Source: Celeribacter baekdonensis B30 (GTDB lineage Bacteria; Pseudomonadota; Alphaproteobacteria; Rhodobacterales; Rhodobacteraceae). Taken from it: DNA of 64,000 bases. The translations under genes and the position numbers were made by a program. This document shows, piece after piece, positions 27,493 to 37,151 of this stretch (position 1 is the stretch's first letter; the number at the start of each line of letters is the position of its first letter). The stretch is from positions 62,001 through 126,000 of the forward strand of contig NZ_AMRK01000010.1 in NCBI RefSeq assembly GCF_000299875.1. The letters are read 5' to 3'. Under the pieces are notes generated by a model. The model ran no database searches. It saw only the letters and a program-made list of their open reading frames with translations, and had not been told where the DNA came from.

Positions 27493-28517
27493 GGGACCCA
27501 CCTTTCACGAATGGTGCCAAGAATGCCTTTGGGGAACCACATGTTCACAACGATGAGGATGATCCCGATGATGATCAGATAGGCGGTGGTGATGCCGCTC
27601 AGACGGTCGATGAGCATGGTCATGATGCCGGTGCCCAAAAGCGGACCCAAAAGCGTGCCGGGACCACCGACGAGGGTGAACAAAAGCGCCTCGATCGAGT
27701 AGTGAAACCCCGCAAAGGCCGAGCCAATATAGCCAAACATCAGGGCGTAGAGCGCACCGGCAAGGCCACAAACGGTGCCCGACAGGGTAAAGGCCGCAAG
27801 GCGCACGCGGTAGGTGTCAAAGCCCAACATCTGGGTGCGCGGTTCGTTTTCGCGCACGGCGGTGAACAGGCGGCCAAGTGGGCCTTGGGTCACGAAGAAG
27901 AAGAAAATCAGCACCACGGCAAAGATACCGAACGCCAGATTGAAGCGCACCACATCCGAGGTCATGTCAAAATTGGCCCCGAGCAAGGAGAAGGAACGCG
28001 CATCGGTCGGCAGGGTCAGGCCCTGATCACCGCCAGTGATTTTCGAGAAATAGAGCGTCGCCAGATAGGCCGCCTGGGCGAACATCAAGGTGACGATCAT
28101 AAAGGACACGCCCTCGGTGCGCAGCGCCAAAAGCCCGATGACAAAGGAGAACACCAAAGAGGCGGCAATCGCGATGACAAAGGACACGGGTAGGGATGTG
28201 CCAAAATAGTAGCTCGACAACCCGGCCGCATAGAGCCCAAAACCAAAGAACATCGCATGTCCAAGGCTCAGGAGACCCGTGTAGCCCATCAACATATTAT
28301 ATCCCATGGCGAAGATCGACATGATCAAAATACGCGTCAAAGCGAGAACCAAATAGTCACTCAATGCAAACTGCAACACGAAAATCACGAAAAGCGTGGC
28401 GAGGGACAGGGCAAGTAGCCTGCCGTTGTGGATGATCATGAAGCGATCCTTCCCTTTCTTCGCCTCAGCCGCTTTCGCGGCCTTGACAGAGGAAATTTCT
28501 GTGGAGTGCAGGCTCAT
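27480..28517 (-). CDS. livM: Branched-chain-type ABC transporter permease LivM
   Basis: 345 residues with about ten membrane segments. Family motif MGYNMLMGYTGLLSLGHAMFFGFGLYAAG near residues 70-98 and LRTEGVSFMIVTLMFAQAAY near 147, plus the EAA-like SIEALLFTLVGGPGTLLGPLLGT region. A charged 25-residue cytosolic N-terminus precedes the first helix. Overlaps livG and livH. Confidence 0.9.
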   Translation of the reverse strand: MSLHSTEISSVKAAKAAEAKKGKDRFMIIHNGRLLALSLATLFVIFVLQFALSDYLVLALTRILIMSIFAMGYNMLMGYTGLLSLGHAMFFGFGLYAAGLSSYYFGTSLPVSFVIAIAASLVFSFVIGLLALRTEGVSFMIVTLMFAQAAYLATLYFSKITGGDQGLTLPTDARSFSLLGANFDMTSDVVRFNLAFGIFAVVLIFFFFVTQGPLGRLFTAVRENEPRTQMLGFDTYRVRLAAFTLSGTVCGLAGALYALMFGYIGSAFAGFHYSIEALLFTLVGGPGTLLGPLLGTGIMTMLIDRLSGITTAYLIIIGIILIVVNMWFPKGILGTIRERWVPWLK

Positions 28518-29401
28518 GCGCGCGCTCCTTTTCCGGAGAACAGGCCCTGCGGTTTGAACACCAGAACGATGGCGACGAGCAGTGTCGATACGATTTTGGC
28601 CAGTGTCGGAGAGAAGAACACAGAGAGCAAACCATCGGAGAGGCCGATGAGCACGGCGGCGGCAATGGTGCCCGGAATCGAGCCCAGTCCGCCGACGATG
28701 ACGACCACAAAAGACAGAAGCAGCGGATCGGTGCCCATCAGGTAATGCGCCTGTTGGTTCGGCACGACGAGCACCCCACCGATGGCGGCCAGCATGGCGC
28801 CAATGGCGAAGACAGCGGAATAGACCTTGTCCACGGGAATGCCAAAATTCTGCGCCGTTTCTTTGTCAAACTGGGTGGCCCGCATCAGCAAACCGACTTT
28901 GGAGCGGCGCAGCATGAACCACAGACCGGCGACAAGCGCCAAGGCGATCACAATGATAAAGAGCTTGTAACTCGAATACCCAAACCAAGGCGTGCGGATC
29001 GTGTAGTAGAATGGCGCATCGACGGCGCGCGCATCGGGACCAAAGGTCAAAAGCGCGAATTGTTGGATGATATAGAGCATCCCGATCGTCGAAACGATGG
29101 TGCCCTCGGGGTTGTAATTGATGCGTTTGAGAACGGCCCAGTCGGCCAACCAGGCAAGCCCCCCAACGAACAGCGGCGCGACCACCAAGCCGATGACAAA
29201 GCCTACAGCAGGCGGGCCCGGGATATAGACCCCACAGGCCCAGGCGATCAGCGCACCGACCATGAAGAATTCGCCGTGCGCGACGTTCACAACGCGCATC
29301 ACGCCGAACACCAGCGAAAGACCAAGCGCCGTCAGCATCAAAACGGAGGCCTGAACCAGCCCTTCCAATGTGGCGAGCAAGAGATATGGAGCGATGTCCA
29401 T
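28514..29401 (-). CDS. livH: Branched-chain-type ABC transporter permease LivH
   Basis: 295 residues with eight or nine membrane segments. LivH hallmarks are LTALGLSLVFGVMRVVNVAHGEFFMVGA (about 22-49), FDKETAQNFGIPV, and VVIVGGLGSIPGTIAAAVLIGLSDG near 250. It forms the channel with LivM. 110 bases separate it from the binding-protein gene. Confidence 0.92.
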   Translation of the reverse strand: MDIAPYLLLATLEGLVQASVLMLTALGLSLVFGVMRVVNVAHGEFFMVGALIAWACGVYIPGPPAVGFVIGLVVAPLFVGGLAWLADWAVLKRINYNPEGTIVSTIGMLYIIQQFALLTFGPDARAVDAPFYYTIRTPWFGYSSYKLFIIVIALALVAGLWFMLRRSKVGLLMRATQFDKETAQNFGIPVDKVYSAVFAIGAMLAAIGGVLVVPNQQAHYLMGTDPLLLSFVVVIVGGLGSIPGTIAAAVLIGLSDGLLSVFFSPTLAKIVSTLLVAIVLVFKPQGLFSGKGARA

Positions 29402-29511
29402 TGTGCGTACTCCAATCGGTTCGTTCCTGCCGATGAAAGCAAACCCGTCCGATTTTTTTGAAGTTTAAGGGGCGAAGGCCGTCATGAATCAGCCTTCGCA
29501 GAGAGATGAGA

Positions 29512-30804
29512 TCAGAACGACATCTGCGTGTAGTCGGTCTCGTCCGGGTAGAGCGTTTCTTCGATCGTGGTGCGATACACCACATCGAGTTTGCCGTCCG
29601 TGACTTTGGAGATGTTCTGATGCCCGAAGGACTGGTGCGTTTTGCCGTTGAACAGCTTGTCACCCTGCGGGAACTCGTTCGATTCTTCGAAGCCGGTGAT
29701 GGATTCCATCGCCTCCAAGAAGTCGATCTTTTGATCCGGGCCTTTGTAGTCGGCCTTTTCCATCGCCGCCTTCATCGCAAACAAGGTCTCCCAGACGGAG
29801 AACATATGCGCGTAGGTCGCGATGTCTTTCGGATCGCCAAGCGAAGCGCCATTGGAATCCACGCCAACTTTTTCGCGGAAGAACTTGTCAAACTCGGATT
29901 GATTTGCCTGTGCATAGCGCGGCATGGCCTCCCAGAAGTAGGTGCCTTCGAGGTACTCAAGCTGTGGAATATTCATATCCACACCTTCGAGACTGTCGAT
30001 AAAGCCAAAGATTTCCGGGCGGTTCCTGCCAAGATGCTCGCCCAGTTCTTTCACAAAGGTCAGAACAGCCGGGCCCACCATCACGTGATAGATCGCTTCG
30101 GTGTTGAACGGAATTTTTGGCATGTAGCGGGTAAAGGAGGTCTCGGTCGGCGGAATCGCGATCGATGCCACAACTTCACCACCCTGCGCTTCAATCGCGG
30201 CAGTCATGTTGTCGCGATGATCATAGCCAAAGTTGAAATCCGGGTAGATCAGGGTGATTTTCTTGCCCAGATTGTTGGAAATCTACGGTGCCATCGAGAC
30301 GACTTGGCTTTTCACATCGGTGATCGAGGGCTGAAAACAATAGCGGCTGAAGGCGCCAGACGCGAGAGTGTGCGCCTCGGAGCAAAGGAAATACGGCATT
30401 TTCAATTCGCCCGCGCGCGGCGCCGTGGCAGCGACGACGTGGGAATAGAGGTGACCGAAAACTGCGTCGACTCTGTGTTCGGTTGCGAATTTCTCCATCA
30501 CCTCCACGCCACGTTTCGGGTCGGTGCCATCATCCTCAACGATCATTTCAACCGGCATACCGTTGATGCCGCCCTGCTCGTTGATCAATTGAAGGGCAGC
30601 GTTTGCTGTGCGTTCATACCAGCGCCCATAAGAGGCACCGATGCCAGTGCGGTGGAACGGGGCTCCGAGGCGAATAGCGTCGCCGGACTGTGCATGCGCG
30701 CGACCGATGAGGCCGGGCGCTGACAGTAAAAGCCCAGCCCCGGCAGCACCGCGCAGCAGCGAACGGCGGGAAAGGGAAGATTGGGAAACGATGTCCTTCT
30801 TCAT
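29512..30804 (-). pseudogene. livK: Branched-chain-type ABC transporter substrate-binding protein LivK with an in-frame amber codon
   Basis: A 430-codon frame interrupted only by TAG at 30283-30285 (codon 174). Before it: Tat-like leader SRRSLLRGAAGAGLLLSAPGLIGRAHA and lobe 1 of a type I periplasmic binding protein. After it the frame resumes with ISNNLGKKITLIYPDFNFGYDHRDN. The family normally has Trp at the interrupted position (APWISNNLG), so a single TGG to TAG change explains it. Permeases and ATPases downstream are intact. Either the transporter lost its receptor recently, the stop is suppressed, or this is a sequencing error. Confidence 0.85.
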
Positions 30805-30989
30805 AGTGCGCTCCTGTTGGATATGTACATCACTTGGCCAATTGAGACTGGCTGTGTTTTTGTTCGTATAACAACGATCTCTAAGCGAACTGATTCAGAC
30901 AAGTAAAAATTACGGTTGCTTGTAAATAAATTATTCAGTCGACTAATAATTGGGCGAAATTGCCCCATATGTGGCTACAATTCACCCAG

Positions 30990-31245
30990 GCTCCCGCTTG
31001 ACGTCTGCTTCTGCGGCCTGCAAAGCCACTGGCGGTGCAGCAGCAACGAGAACACCAATGGTTTGCGCCGACAATGCTTCCGCACAGAAACGGAGCTCGA
31101 TCAGCATCACACAGACGAATGGAATGCGGTTGCCCATGCCCTGAACACGCGACCACGCAAAACACGCGGCTGGCGAACACCAGCAGAAGTACTCGACCAA
31201 CTGCTCAAACAGGATATGATCAATGGTGCTGCGACAACCGGTTGA
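30990..31245 (+). mobile_element. IS30-family transposase C-terminal remnant
   Basis: The plus frame ends SNENTNGLRRQCF...AVAHALNTRPRKTRGWRTPAEVLDQLL, the conserved end of IS30 transposases (the DDE glutamate is in SNENTNGL). Upstream catalytic regions are missing and the ends are ragged, so it is inactive. Confidence 0.75.
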
Positions 31246-31257
31246 ATCTGCTTTGCC

Positions 31258-31350
31258 CGCTGTGATCGTTGAGGATGGCCAGGTCGCGTTTCATCCGGTC
31301 GTTGACAGCCCAACCGATGACGCGCCGGTGGATTCCATCGGCAGTCTCTC
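31258..31350 (-). mobile_element. Short IS3-type orfB fragment
   Basis: Minus-strand translation DGIHRRVIGWAVNDRMKRDLAI matches the segment after the first catalytic Asp in IS3 OrfB proteins. Only about 30 codons survive, directly beside the IS30 scrap. The whole gap 30805-31422 contains only this debris. Confidence 0.55.
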
Positions 31351-31422
31351 GGGACAATCGCCGTTCCGAAGCCACGGAACACACTGTGGCTTCGGAGGTT
31401 GTCATAGATTTGACGCGTCAGA

Positions 31423-31914
31423 TCAAGGACGGACAGCCGTCACTTCAAGTTCGACAAGAAAGCCCGGATTCGCCAAAGCATCGACAACCAGAGCAGACCG
31501 CACAGGAAGGTTTGGCTGGTCTTCTGTGCCAAAAAACTGTGTATAGCCGTCCATAAAGCCGCTAAAATCCACCAGTTTGTCGTCCTCAGCCACAAGGAAA
31601 GCCTGCATCTTGATGACATCGCCCATGCTCATATCCAGCGACTCCAAAGTGGCCTGAATGCGGTTCAGCACGGAGACGGTTTGCTCTTCCATTGTGCCAT
31701 AGGCCGCGATTGTGCCCTTTTCCGCGTCTGCGTTCAACACACCCGGGACAGTGCCCGAGAGGTAAACCGTGGTCGCAGTCGCAGGAACTTCCACAGCCTG
31801 AAGGATCGGAAAGGTCGAGTTCGGCAGCGGGTGACGCACAGGCTCCTCTGCAAGAACAGGCACGGCCAAGCTGGACAGAACCAAAGCGGAGAGCAGAGAT
31901 TTAATGGACAACAT
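31423..31914 (-). CDS. Exported RidA family protein (imine/enamine deaminase)
   Basis: 163 residues with a signal peptide (MLSIKSLLSALVLSSLAVPVLA, cleavage near 22), then a RidA/YER057c fold: VYLSGTVPG, TVSVLNRIQATLESLDMSMGDVIKMQAFLV, and LPVRSALVVDALANPGFLVELEVTAV. The Arg in PVRSA matches the catalytic Arg105 of E. coli RidA, which hydrolyses reactive imines. Most RidA proteins are cytosolic, so export is notable. It follows an exported amine oxidase and cytochrome c on the same strand, and would be well placed to hydrolyse the imine product in the periplasm. Confidence 0.88.
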   Translation of the reverse strand: MLSIKSLLSALVLSSLAVPVLAEEPVRHPLPNSTFPILQAVEVPATATTVYLSGTVPGVLNADAEKGTIAAYGTMEEQTVSVLNRIQATLESLDMSMGDVIKMQAFLVAEDDKLVDFSGFMDGYTQFFGTEDQPNLPVRSALVVDALANPGFLVELEVTAVRP

Positions 31915-31975
31915 GTTATATTCCTTTTGAATGTAGGGAGAGAGGACGCCGGGCGATCACCCGGCGCCAGAAGGT

Positions 31976-32380
31976 TCAGCGGCTCGCCGCAACCAGATCG
32001 CTTGTGGCGGGATCTTCGACGTAGCTATTGCCAAAGCTCGTGCGAATGTAGTTTACGACCTCGGCAATTTGTGCGTCATCAAGTTGGCCACCCAAGGCGG
32101 GCATGGCACGCAACCCGTTGAGCACGACGTGGGTGGGGTAGTCCGCGAATTCGAGGTTGTGATTTCCCGCCAAGGCCGGATACATCCCCGCCCCTTGCGC
32201 GCCTTTGCCGTCAGGCATGTGGCACGCTGCACAGACCGCGCGGTAGATATCTTCACCTCCACGTTGATCCAACTTAGCCGGGTTCTCAAACCAGCCAGAA
32301 GTGTCAGGACGGACCTCGTCGGCCCAAAGCGGCACAGCAAAAACTGAGACGGCAAGGGCAGCCATAAATATATGCTTCAT
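31976..32380 (-). CDS. Periplasmic mono-heme c-type cytochrome
   Basis: 134 residues from the ATG at 32380. A Sec signal peptide ends near residue 20 (VPLWA), one CAACH heme site lies near residue 50, and Met ligand candidates are in MYPALAGN and AMPALGGQL. Small class I cytochrome of the type that accepts electrons from periplasmic dehydrogenases. Eighteen bases separate it from the amine oxidase gene, so it probably takes the electrons from that flavoenzyme, as CycN does for NicA2 in Pseudomonas. The partner assignment is inference from linkage. Confidence 0.9.
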   Translation of the reverse strand: MKHIFMAALAVSVFAVPLWADEVRPDTSGWFENPAKLDQRGGEDIYRAVCAACHMPDGKGAQGAGMYPALAGNHNLEFADYPTHVVLNGLRAMPALGGQLDDAQIAEVVNYIRTSFGNSYVEDPATSDLVAASR

Positions 32381-32397
32381 AGATGTCTCTCCTGTTC

Positions 32398-33984
32398 TCA
32401 GTTTTCGATGATTGTGGCGTGCAGGCGTTTGATGGCATCGAGAGCAGACAAAATCGCCCCTTCCTGCCACGCCGGGAGGTAGGAAATATGTTCGCCTGCC
32501 ATCAATGTGCGTCCGTCCATTTTCGTCGCCTCCATGTAGTCGGCCTCGCGGTCATTCCACAGGCCGAAACAGCCGAGCGTCCATGGCACGCGGTGCCAAC
32601 CAACGCCTACGCCGGTCTTGAACTCTTCGGTGTATTGCGGGTGGATCTGCGCCCCATATTCCAAGGCTTTGGCCACCCGTTCAGAAGGCGGCAAGGCGTT
32701 GAACTGATAAGAATACGCGCCCCAGCTATAGGCCGCCAAAAGCACAGCGGGGCCATCGCTGAAATATCCCGTAGACGGGTAAGAGATTTGCGAGATCGGC
32801 AAGTTGGTGTAGCTGATCCCACCATAGATGTGCTCGTCTTGCTCCCAAAACCGCCGCTTGAACTCCAAACCAACCTTGGTCGAAGAGGCGTAGGGCATGG
32901 TCGAAATGATATGAGACATCCGCGCAGAAAAATCATGATCAATCTGCCCCAAAACGGAGAAGGGAATGGTGCAGATACAGTAATCTGCACTTTCCACCAC
33001 CGCGGCCCCTGCCCCATCTGACGGCACCCATGTGACATCGACGCCGTCGTCGGTGTTGCGAATTTTCACAACCTTGGCGTTGTAGGTGATCAGGTCTTTG
33101 ATCTGTTTTTCAAAGCCCTGCGCAATCATGTCCATGCCACCCTTAGGTTGGAACATGGTCGTCTGCATGTGCAGGTGCAGACCGCCCGTGAGGCTCTTCC
33201 ACAAATCGGAATTGAGAATGGTGGACAAATCATGCGGCTCGGACGGGATGGGTTCACCGTCGGCACCGCCGCCTTCTGCCTTGGACCAACCGCGATGGGA
33301 CGACGAGTCCTCGCCTGTGACATAGGCCGCGTTTTCATCCAGGGCGCCATAGCGTTTCAAGGCCGAGACAAGGATTTTCGCATCTTCGGCGCTGACCAGC
33401 CCATCCAGTTTGCCCTGATCCGCAACCTTGGCCAAAAGTTCGCTGACACCGCCTCTGAAATCGGCGTCAATTTCTTTGAACCGCTGCGGTTTACCCTCAA
33501 AGGCTTCGGTGTTGTGGACATAGGCGTTGTAGTTGACCTGAATGAACGGCTCCAGCTCCACGCCAAACCGTTTCGCATAATCAAGCACCGCGAAGTGGTC
33601 GCTTGGGATGCGCCAAGGACCGGGATTGAGGTAGTTGCCGTCCTCAAACTCAACCTTTTGCTCAAATCCCCCAAGCTCCGTGTAAGTGTCGCCCCCACGC
33701 AGTGTCCAGCATCGCCCGCCAGCCTTTTCACGGTATTCGAGAACCTTCACCTCATAGCCAGCATTCCGCAACTCGAACGCCGCAGTCATACCGGCAAGAC
33801 CAGCCCCAAGGACCAAAATCCGTGTGCCTTTCGGCGCGCCTCTCAACTCCGGTCGACCTGCCCAATTGGAGGATTGAGCCAACCCCATTTCAGTCATAGC
33901 GCTATACATGACCGCGCTGCCTGCAACAGTGCCAATCATGCTTAGCAATGACCGGCGGGACATCCCTTGTGCATTAAAAGTCAT
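32398..33984 (-). CDS. Tat-exported flavin monoamine oxidase family protein
   Basis: 528 residues. Twin-arginine leader MSRRSLLSMIGTVAGSAVMYSAM at residues 8-30 (the real start may be Met8). FAD-binding RILVLGAGLAGMTAAFELRNAGYEVKVLEYREKAGGRCWTLRGG near 54-96, and the C-terminal FAD segment GRTLMAGEHISYLPAWQEGAILSALDAI. Family members oxidise primary or cyclic amines or amino acids. Followed in operon by a cytochrome c and an exported RidA. A palindrome (34032-34047) sits upstream. Export with a cytochrome suggests it works as a dehydrogenase rather than an H2O2-forming oxidase (inference). Substrate unknown. Confidence 0.9.
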   Translation of the reverse strand: MTFNAQGMSRRSLLSMIGTVAGSAVMYSAMTEMGLAQSSNWAGRPELRGAPKGTRILVLGAGLAGMTAAFELRNAGYEVKVLEYREKAGGRCWTLRGGDTYTELGGFEQKVEFEDGNYLNPGPWRIPSDHFAVLDYAKRFGVELEPFIQVNYNAYVHNTEAFEGKPQRFKEIDADFRGGVSELLAKVADQGKLDGLVSAEDAKILVSALKRYGALDENAAYVTGEDSSSHRGWSKAEGGGADGEPIPSEPHDLSTILNSDLWKSLTGGLHLHMQTTMFQPKGGMDMIAQGFEKQIKDLITYNAKVVKIRNTDDGVDVTWVPSDGAGAAVVESADYCICTIPFSVLGQIDHDFSARMSHIISTMPYASSTKVGLEFKRRFWEQDEHIYGGISYTNLPISQISYPSTGYFSDGPAVLLAAYSWGAYSYQFNALPPSERVAKALEYGAQIHPQYTEEFKTGVGVGWHRVPWTLGCFGLWNDREADYMEATKMDGRTLMAGEHISYLPAWQEGAILSALDAIKRLHATIIEN

Positions 33985-34414
33985 TGAAAATCCTATGTTT
34001 TATTGCCTTTCATGCCGACCCAAATGATCAACATGCAGTACTGTACTTTAGCCATTCTGCAGCGCGTCCATGCAAGTCCGACGCAATCAAAATGAGAAAA
34101 GCAAAAATGCAAGGGAGGGATGACGAACAGAAAGTAATCACAGGTGCTAAAAATGGCATCGAAGTGCAAAATCAGTTCCGCTCGAAGCGGGCGTAGTGTC
34201 AGTGCTTTCGTCGATCGGCAGGACCACGTTGCGCGGTCGAGTGTGATATATTGTGAGAGCCGGGATTTGTCTTTTTGCACACAGCGCTGGGGCGCGCCGT
34301 GTCCTACAATGGACACTGCGGGCGGCACGGCGGCAGCTTTTCATCAGGGGCGCAGTGAAGATAAGCCATAGCGGCCAGTCTCACTGTGAGGCGATCACCG
34401 GGGTGATCCAACCC
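33985..34414. other. Non-coding stretch between amine oxidase and ABC transporter genes
   Basis: No coding sequence recognised on either strand. The left part is the amine oxidase promoter with its palindrome. The remainder carries no repeat or RNA I can identify. Confidence 0.4.
34032..34047. promoter_or_regulatory. Candidate operator, CAGTACTG-centred, upstream of the amine oxidase gene
   Basis: CATGCAGTACTGTACT, core palindrome CAGTACTG, about 50 bases upstream of the amine oxidase start. It matches 11 of 16 positions of the perfect palindrome in front of the 2OG oxygenase gene (38172-38187), including the whole core. That suggests one regulator for both promoters. Confidence 0.55.
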
Positions 34415-35221
34415 TCAAAGCACGCGCGACAAAAATTCCCGTGTCCGAGGCGATTGCGGGTCGTTGATCATCTCTCGCGGATTGCCGCGTTCGACAATTT
34501 GGCCTTGGTCCATGAACACAAGCTGATCCCCGATTTCACGGGCAAAAGCGATTTCGTGGGTCACGACAACCATCGTCATCCCGCTCTCGGCGAGGTCGCG
34601 CATCGCGCCAAGAACCTCCCCCACGAGTTCAGGATCGAGCGCCGATGTCGGCTCATCGAACAGCAGGACTTTCGGTTTCATCGCCAGAGCGCGGGCAATG
34701 GCGACACGTTGCTGTTGACCGCCAGACAGTTGGCGCGGATAGGCGGCCTCTTTGTCGGACAGACCGACACGGGCCAGCAGGGCGGCGGCTTCTTCCTTCG
34801 CCTGTTCCACATGCGTGCCCCGCACCTGAACCGGGGCTTGGATCAGATTTTCCATCACCGTCATATGTGAGAACAGATTGAACGATTGGAAAAGCATGCC
34901 AATTTCCGCACGGCGACGGCACAATTGGTTTTCCCTCAATTCGTAGAGCTTATCCCCCACCAAATCGTAGCCGACGAAATCCCCATCAACGAGAATAATA
35001 CCACCCGTGAGCTTTTCGAGGTGGTTCATACAGCGCAGGAAGGTGCTTTTTCCTGACCCGGACGGGCCGATGATACAGGCGACCGACCCCTTTGGCACAT
35101 CAAGATCGACGCCTTTAAGAACCTCTAATGCACCGAATGTCTTGCGGACATTGCGCGCAAAGATCATCGACTCAGCGGGCACACCAAACCGATCTGCGTT
35201 CATCTTGCGCGCTTCAGACAT
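34415..35221 (-). CDS. Polar amino-acid-type ABC transporter ATP-binding protein (GlnQ-like)
   Basis: 268 residues from the ATG at 35221. Walker [10 protein letters not shown] near 48, signature [15 protein letters not shown] near 157, Walker [15 protein letters not shown] near 178, and the H-loop VTHEI. Overlaps the permease gene by 8 bases. Drives import with the permease and the binding protein upstream. Substrate probably an amino acid or related amine. Confidence 0.92.
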   Translation of the reverse strand: MSEARKMNADRFGVPAESMIFARNVRKTFGALEVLKGVDLDVPKGSVACIIGPSGSGKSTFLRCMNHLEKLTGGIILVDGDFVGYDLVGDKLYELRENQLCRRRAEIGMLFQSFNLFSHMTVMENLIQAPVQVRGTHVEQAKEEAAALLARVGLSDKEAAYPRQLSGGQQQRVAIARALAMKPKVLLFDEPTSALDPELVGEVLGAMRDLAESGMTMVVVTHEIAFAREIGDQLVFMDQGQIVERGNPREMINDPQSPRTREFLSRVL

Positions 35222-36185
35222 TGTCGCGTTCCTTTTTCCGCCCCAAGAAGAGACCGCGCGACACAATAGACAGCAGAGCCTCCGGCTCGTGACCACTGTC
35301 GCTACGACCAAAATATCGTTCGATGTAAAACTGGCCGACGGACATAATGCTGACCACAGCAAGATACCAAACAGCTACGACAATCAGCAGCGGGATGGTT
35401 TCAAAAGTTCGCGCATAAATGCTTTGAGCCGAATAGAACAGATCATCGACGGCAATGAAGGTCACGAGGGATGTCATTTTCAATAGGTTGATCGCCTCAT
35501 TTCCGGTCGGCGGAACGACAAACCGCATCGCTTGCGGCAGAATGATTTGTCTTAGAATTTTGCGATATGGCATGCCGAGCGCTCGGGCGGCCTCCGCTTG
35601 ACCAGACGGCACGGATTTGATGCCTGCCCGGATGATCTCGGCCATATAGCCCGCCTCACAGAGGGCGAGCGCCACCACCGCCGAGAAAAACGGCGTCATG
35701 AAATCATTGGTGCGCACAGAGAAGACCTCGCCAAAAACCGGCAAGTTCAGAGACACTTCACGGACCAAAAGAGACAGGTTGAACCAAAAGATCAATTGGA
35801 TGAGCGACGGAACCCCGCGAAAAAACCAGACATAAACACCGGCGAAGGTTCGTAGAATTGGGCTTGGCGACACGCGCATGATTGCAACCGCGGTGCCAAT
35901 CAGCGTGGCGGCCGACATGATCAAAACGGTGAGCAACAACGTGTTGCCGAGGCCACGCAGGATCGACGGATGGAACATGTAGCCCCAGGCTGTGCCCCAA
36001 GCGAAAGCCGGGTTGCTGGCGAAGGCTTTGAGGATCAGCGCCGCAAGGACCAACACCACCACAGTGCCGATCCAGATCGCGTAATTGCGCCTTGGAACCA
36101 CGGTCAGTGCGTCCACCCCATGGATTTGGGTCTTTTGTCCCTGTGCGTCTGGCTGAGCCGGTCTGGTCACCACCTGTGCCCTCAT
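35214..36185 (-). CDS. Polar amino-acid-type ABC transporter permease
   Basis: 323 residues, five or six membrane segments. The domain starts at [24 protein letters not shown], and the EAA loop is [36 protein letters not shown] near 215-250. The extra ~65 N-terminal residues with an additional helix are long for a HisM/GlnP subunit. Only one permease gene is present, so it would work as a homodimer. Ends overlapping the ATPase gene. Confidence 0.92.
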   Translation of the reverse strand: MRAQVVTRPAQPDAQGQKTQIHGVDALTVVPRRNYAIWIGTVVVLVLAALILKAFASNPAFAWGTAWGYMFHPSILRGLGNTLLLTVLIMSAATLIGTAVAIMRVSPSPILRTFAGVYVWFFRGVPSLIQLIFWFNLSLLVREVSLNLPVFGEVFSVRTNDFMTPFFSAVVALALCEAGYMAEIIRAGIKSVPSGQAEAARALGMPYRKILRQIILPQAMRFVVPPTGNEAINLLKMTSLVTFIAVDDLFYSAQSIYARTFETIPLLIVVAVWYLAVVSIMSVGQFYIERYFGRSDSGHEPEALLSIVSRGLFLGRKKERDNV

Positions 36186-36232
36186 TTGGTAGATATGTGG
36201 ACACCCGACCAGACGGGCCGGGTGTTATGGCC

Positions 36233-37084
36233 TTATTCCGCGCGCAAATCGTCCATGCTGTCGACGCGATACGGCGCGTCAATGGCGTAGGCTCCCATGC
36301 CATAGGACTCAAGGATGCCTTGATACGTGCCGTTTTCGAACAGGGTTTCAAGCGCACTGACCATCATCTCGGCTGTTGCGCTATCGCCTTTGCTCACCGC
36401 CAAGCCAAGCGGTGAAACGTTATAGAGCGTGGGCAAGACGACAAGTTGTCCCTTGCTGGTCACTTCGAAATAGCTCGACGCGGTTGCGTCATCCATCCGG
36501 GCGTCCACCCGGTCGGACATGACCGCCTGAACAATATCGGTTGAAGAATTGAACACGGATTTGTCGATCGGTTCCAGATCGTTGTCCGCACAGGTCACAT
36601 TCAATTCGTCCACAAGGAAATCAGAGGCACTGCCAGCCGACACGCCAACGCGTTTGCCGCACAAAGGATGATCCCCGGAGAACGTGTCCACCAGACTCGG
36701 CAGCGTTGACGCGGCAACACCTGCCTTCAGGAACATCACAAATTCAACCTGTTTGAGGCGATCCGGTGTCGCCGAGAAGGTTTCCCACGCGATGTCAAAC
36801 CGGCCTGCGGCGAGACCGGGGATCATCGAGGGAAACGGCGTGCGCTGAATGTCAAGTTCTGCACCGACCAAGTCCGCAACCTCTTCTGCAAGCTCAATGA
36901 TGATCCCGGTCTGTTCACCGGTCTCATCGAGGTATTCGAAAGGCGCGAAATCAAGCGTGTTGGCCACCGACAGCAATCCACTTTCACGAACGGAATCACT
37001 GGGGGTCACCGTCTGAGAAAAGCTCGGCGTGGCCGCAAGGGCGAGGGCCACAAAGGCGGCCGCCGTGAGTGTTGTATCGTTCAT
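36233..37084 (-). CDS. Polar amino-acid-type ABC transporter substrate-binding protein
   Basis: 283 residues from the ATG at 37084. A signal peptide ends near residue 23 (ATPSFSQ). Periplasmic binding protein type II (family 3): LDFAPFEYLDETGEQTGIIIELAEEVADLVG, then IPGLAAGRFDIAWETFSATPDR. First gene of the transporter operon, 47 bases before the permease. It follows the 2OG oxygenase gene, so uptake and oxidation may concern the same compound. Confidence 0.9.
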   Translation of the reverse strand: MNDTTLTAAAFVALALAATPSFSQTVTPSDSVRESGLLSVANTLDFAPFEYLDETGEQTGIIIELAEEVADLVGAELDIQRTPFPSMIPGLAAGRFDIAWETFSATPDRLKQVEFVMFLKAGVAASTLPSLVDTFSGDHPLCGKRVGVSAGSASDFLVDELNVTCADNDLEPIDKSVFNSSTDIVQAVMSDRVDARMDDATASSYFEVTSKGQLVVLPTLYNVSPLGLAVSKGDSATAEMMVSALETLFENGTYQGILESYGMGAYAIDAPYRVDSMDDLRAE

Positions 37085-37151
37085 CTCTTTCTCCATGTTG
37101 TGCGTGATGGAGGCGGCCAATTGGGCCGCTCCGGCGGGGGCGGCTGTTGGT

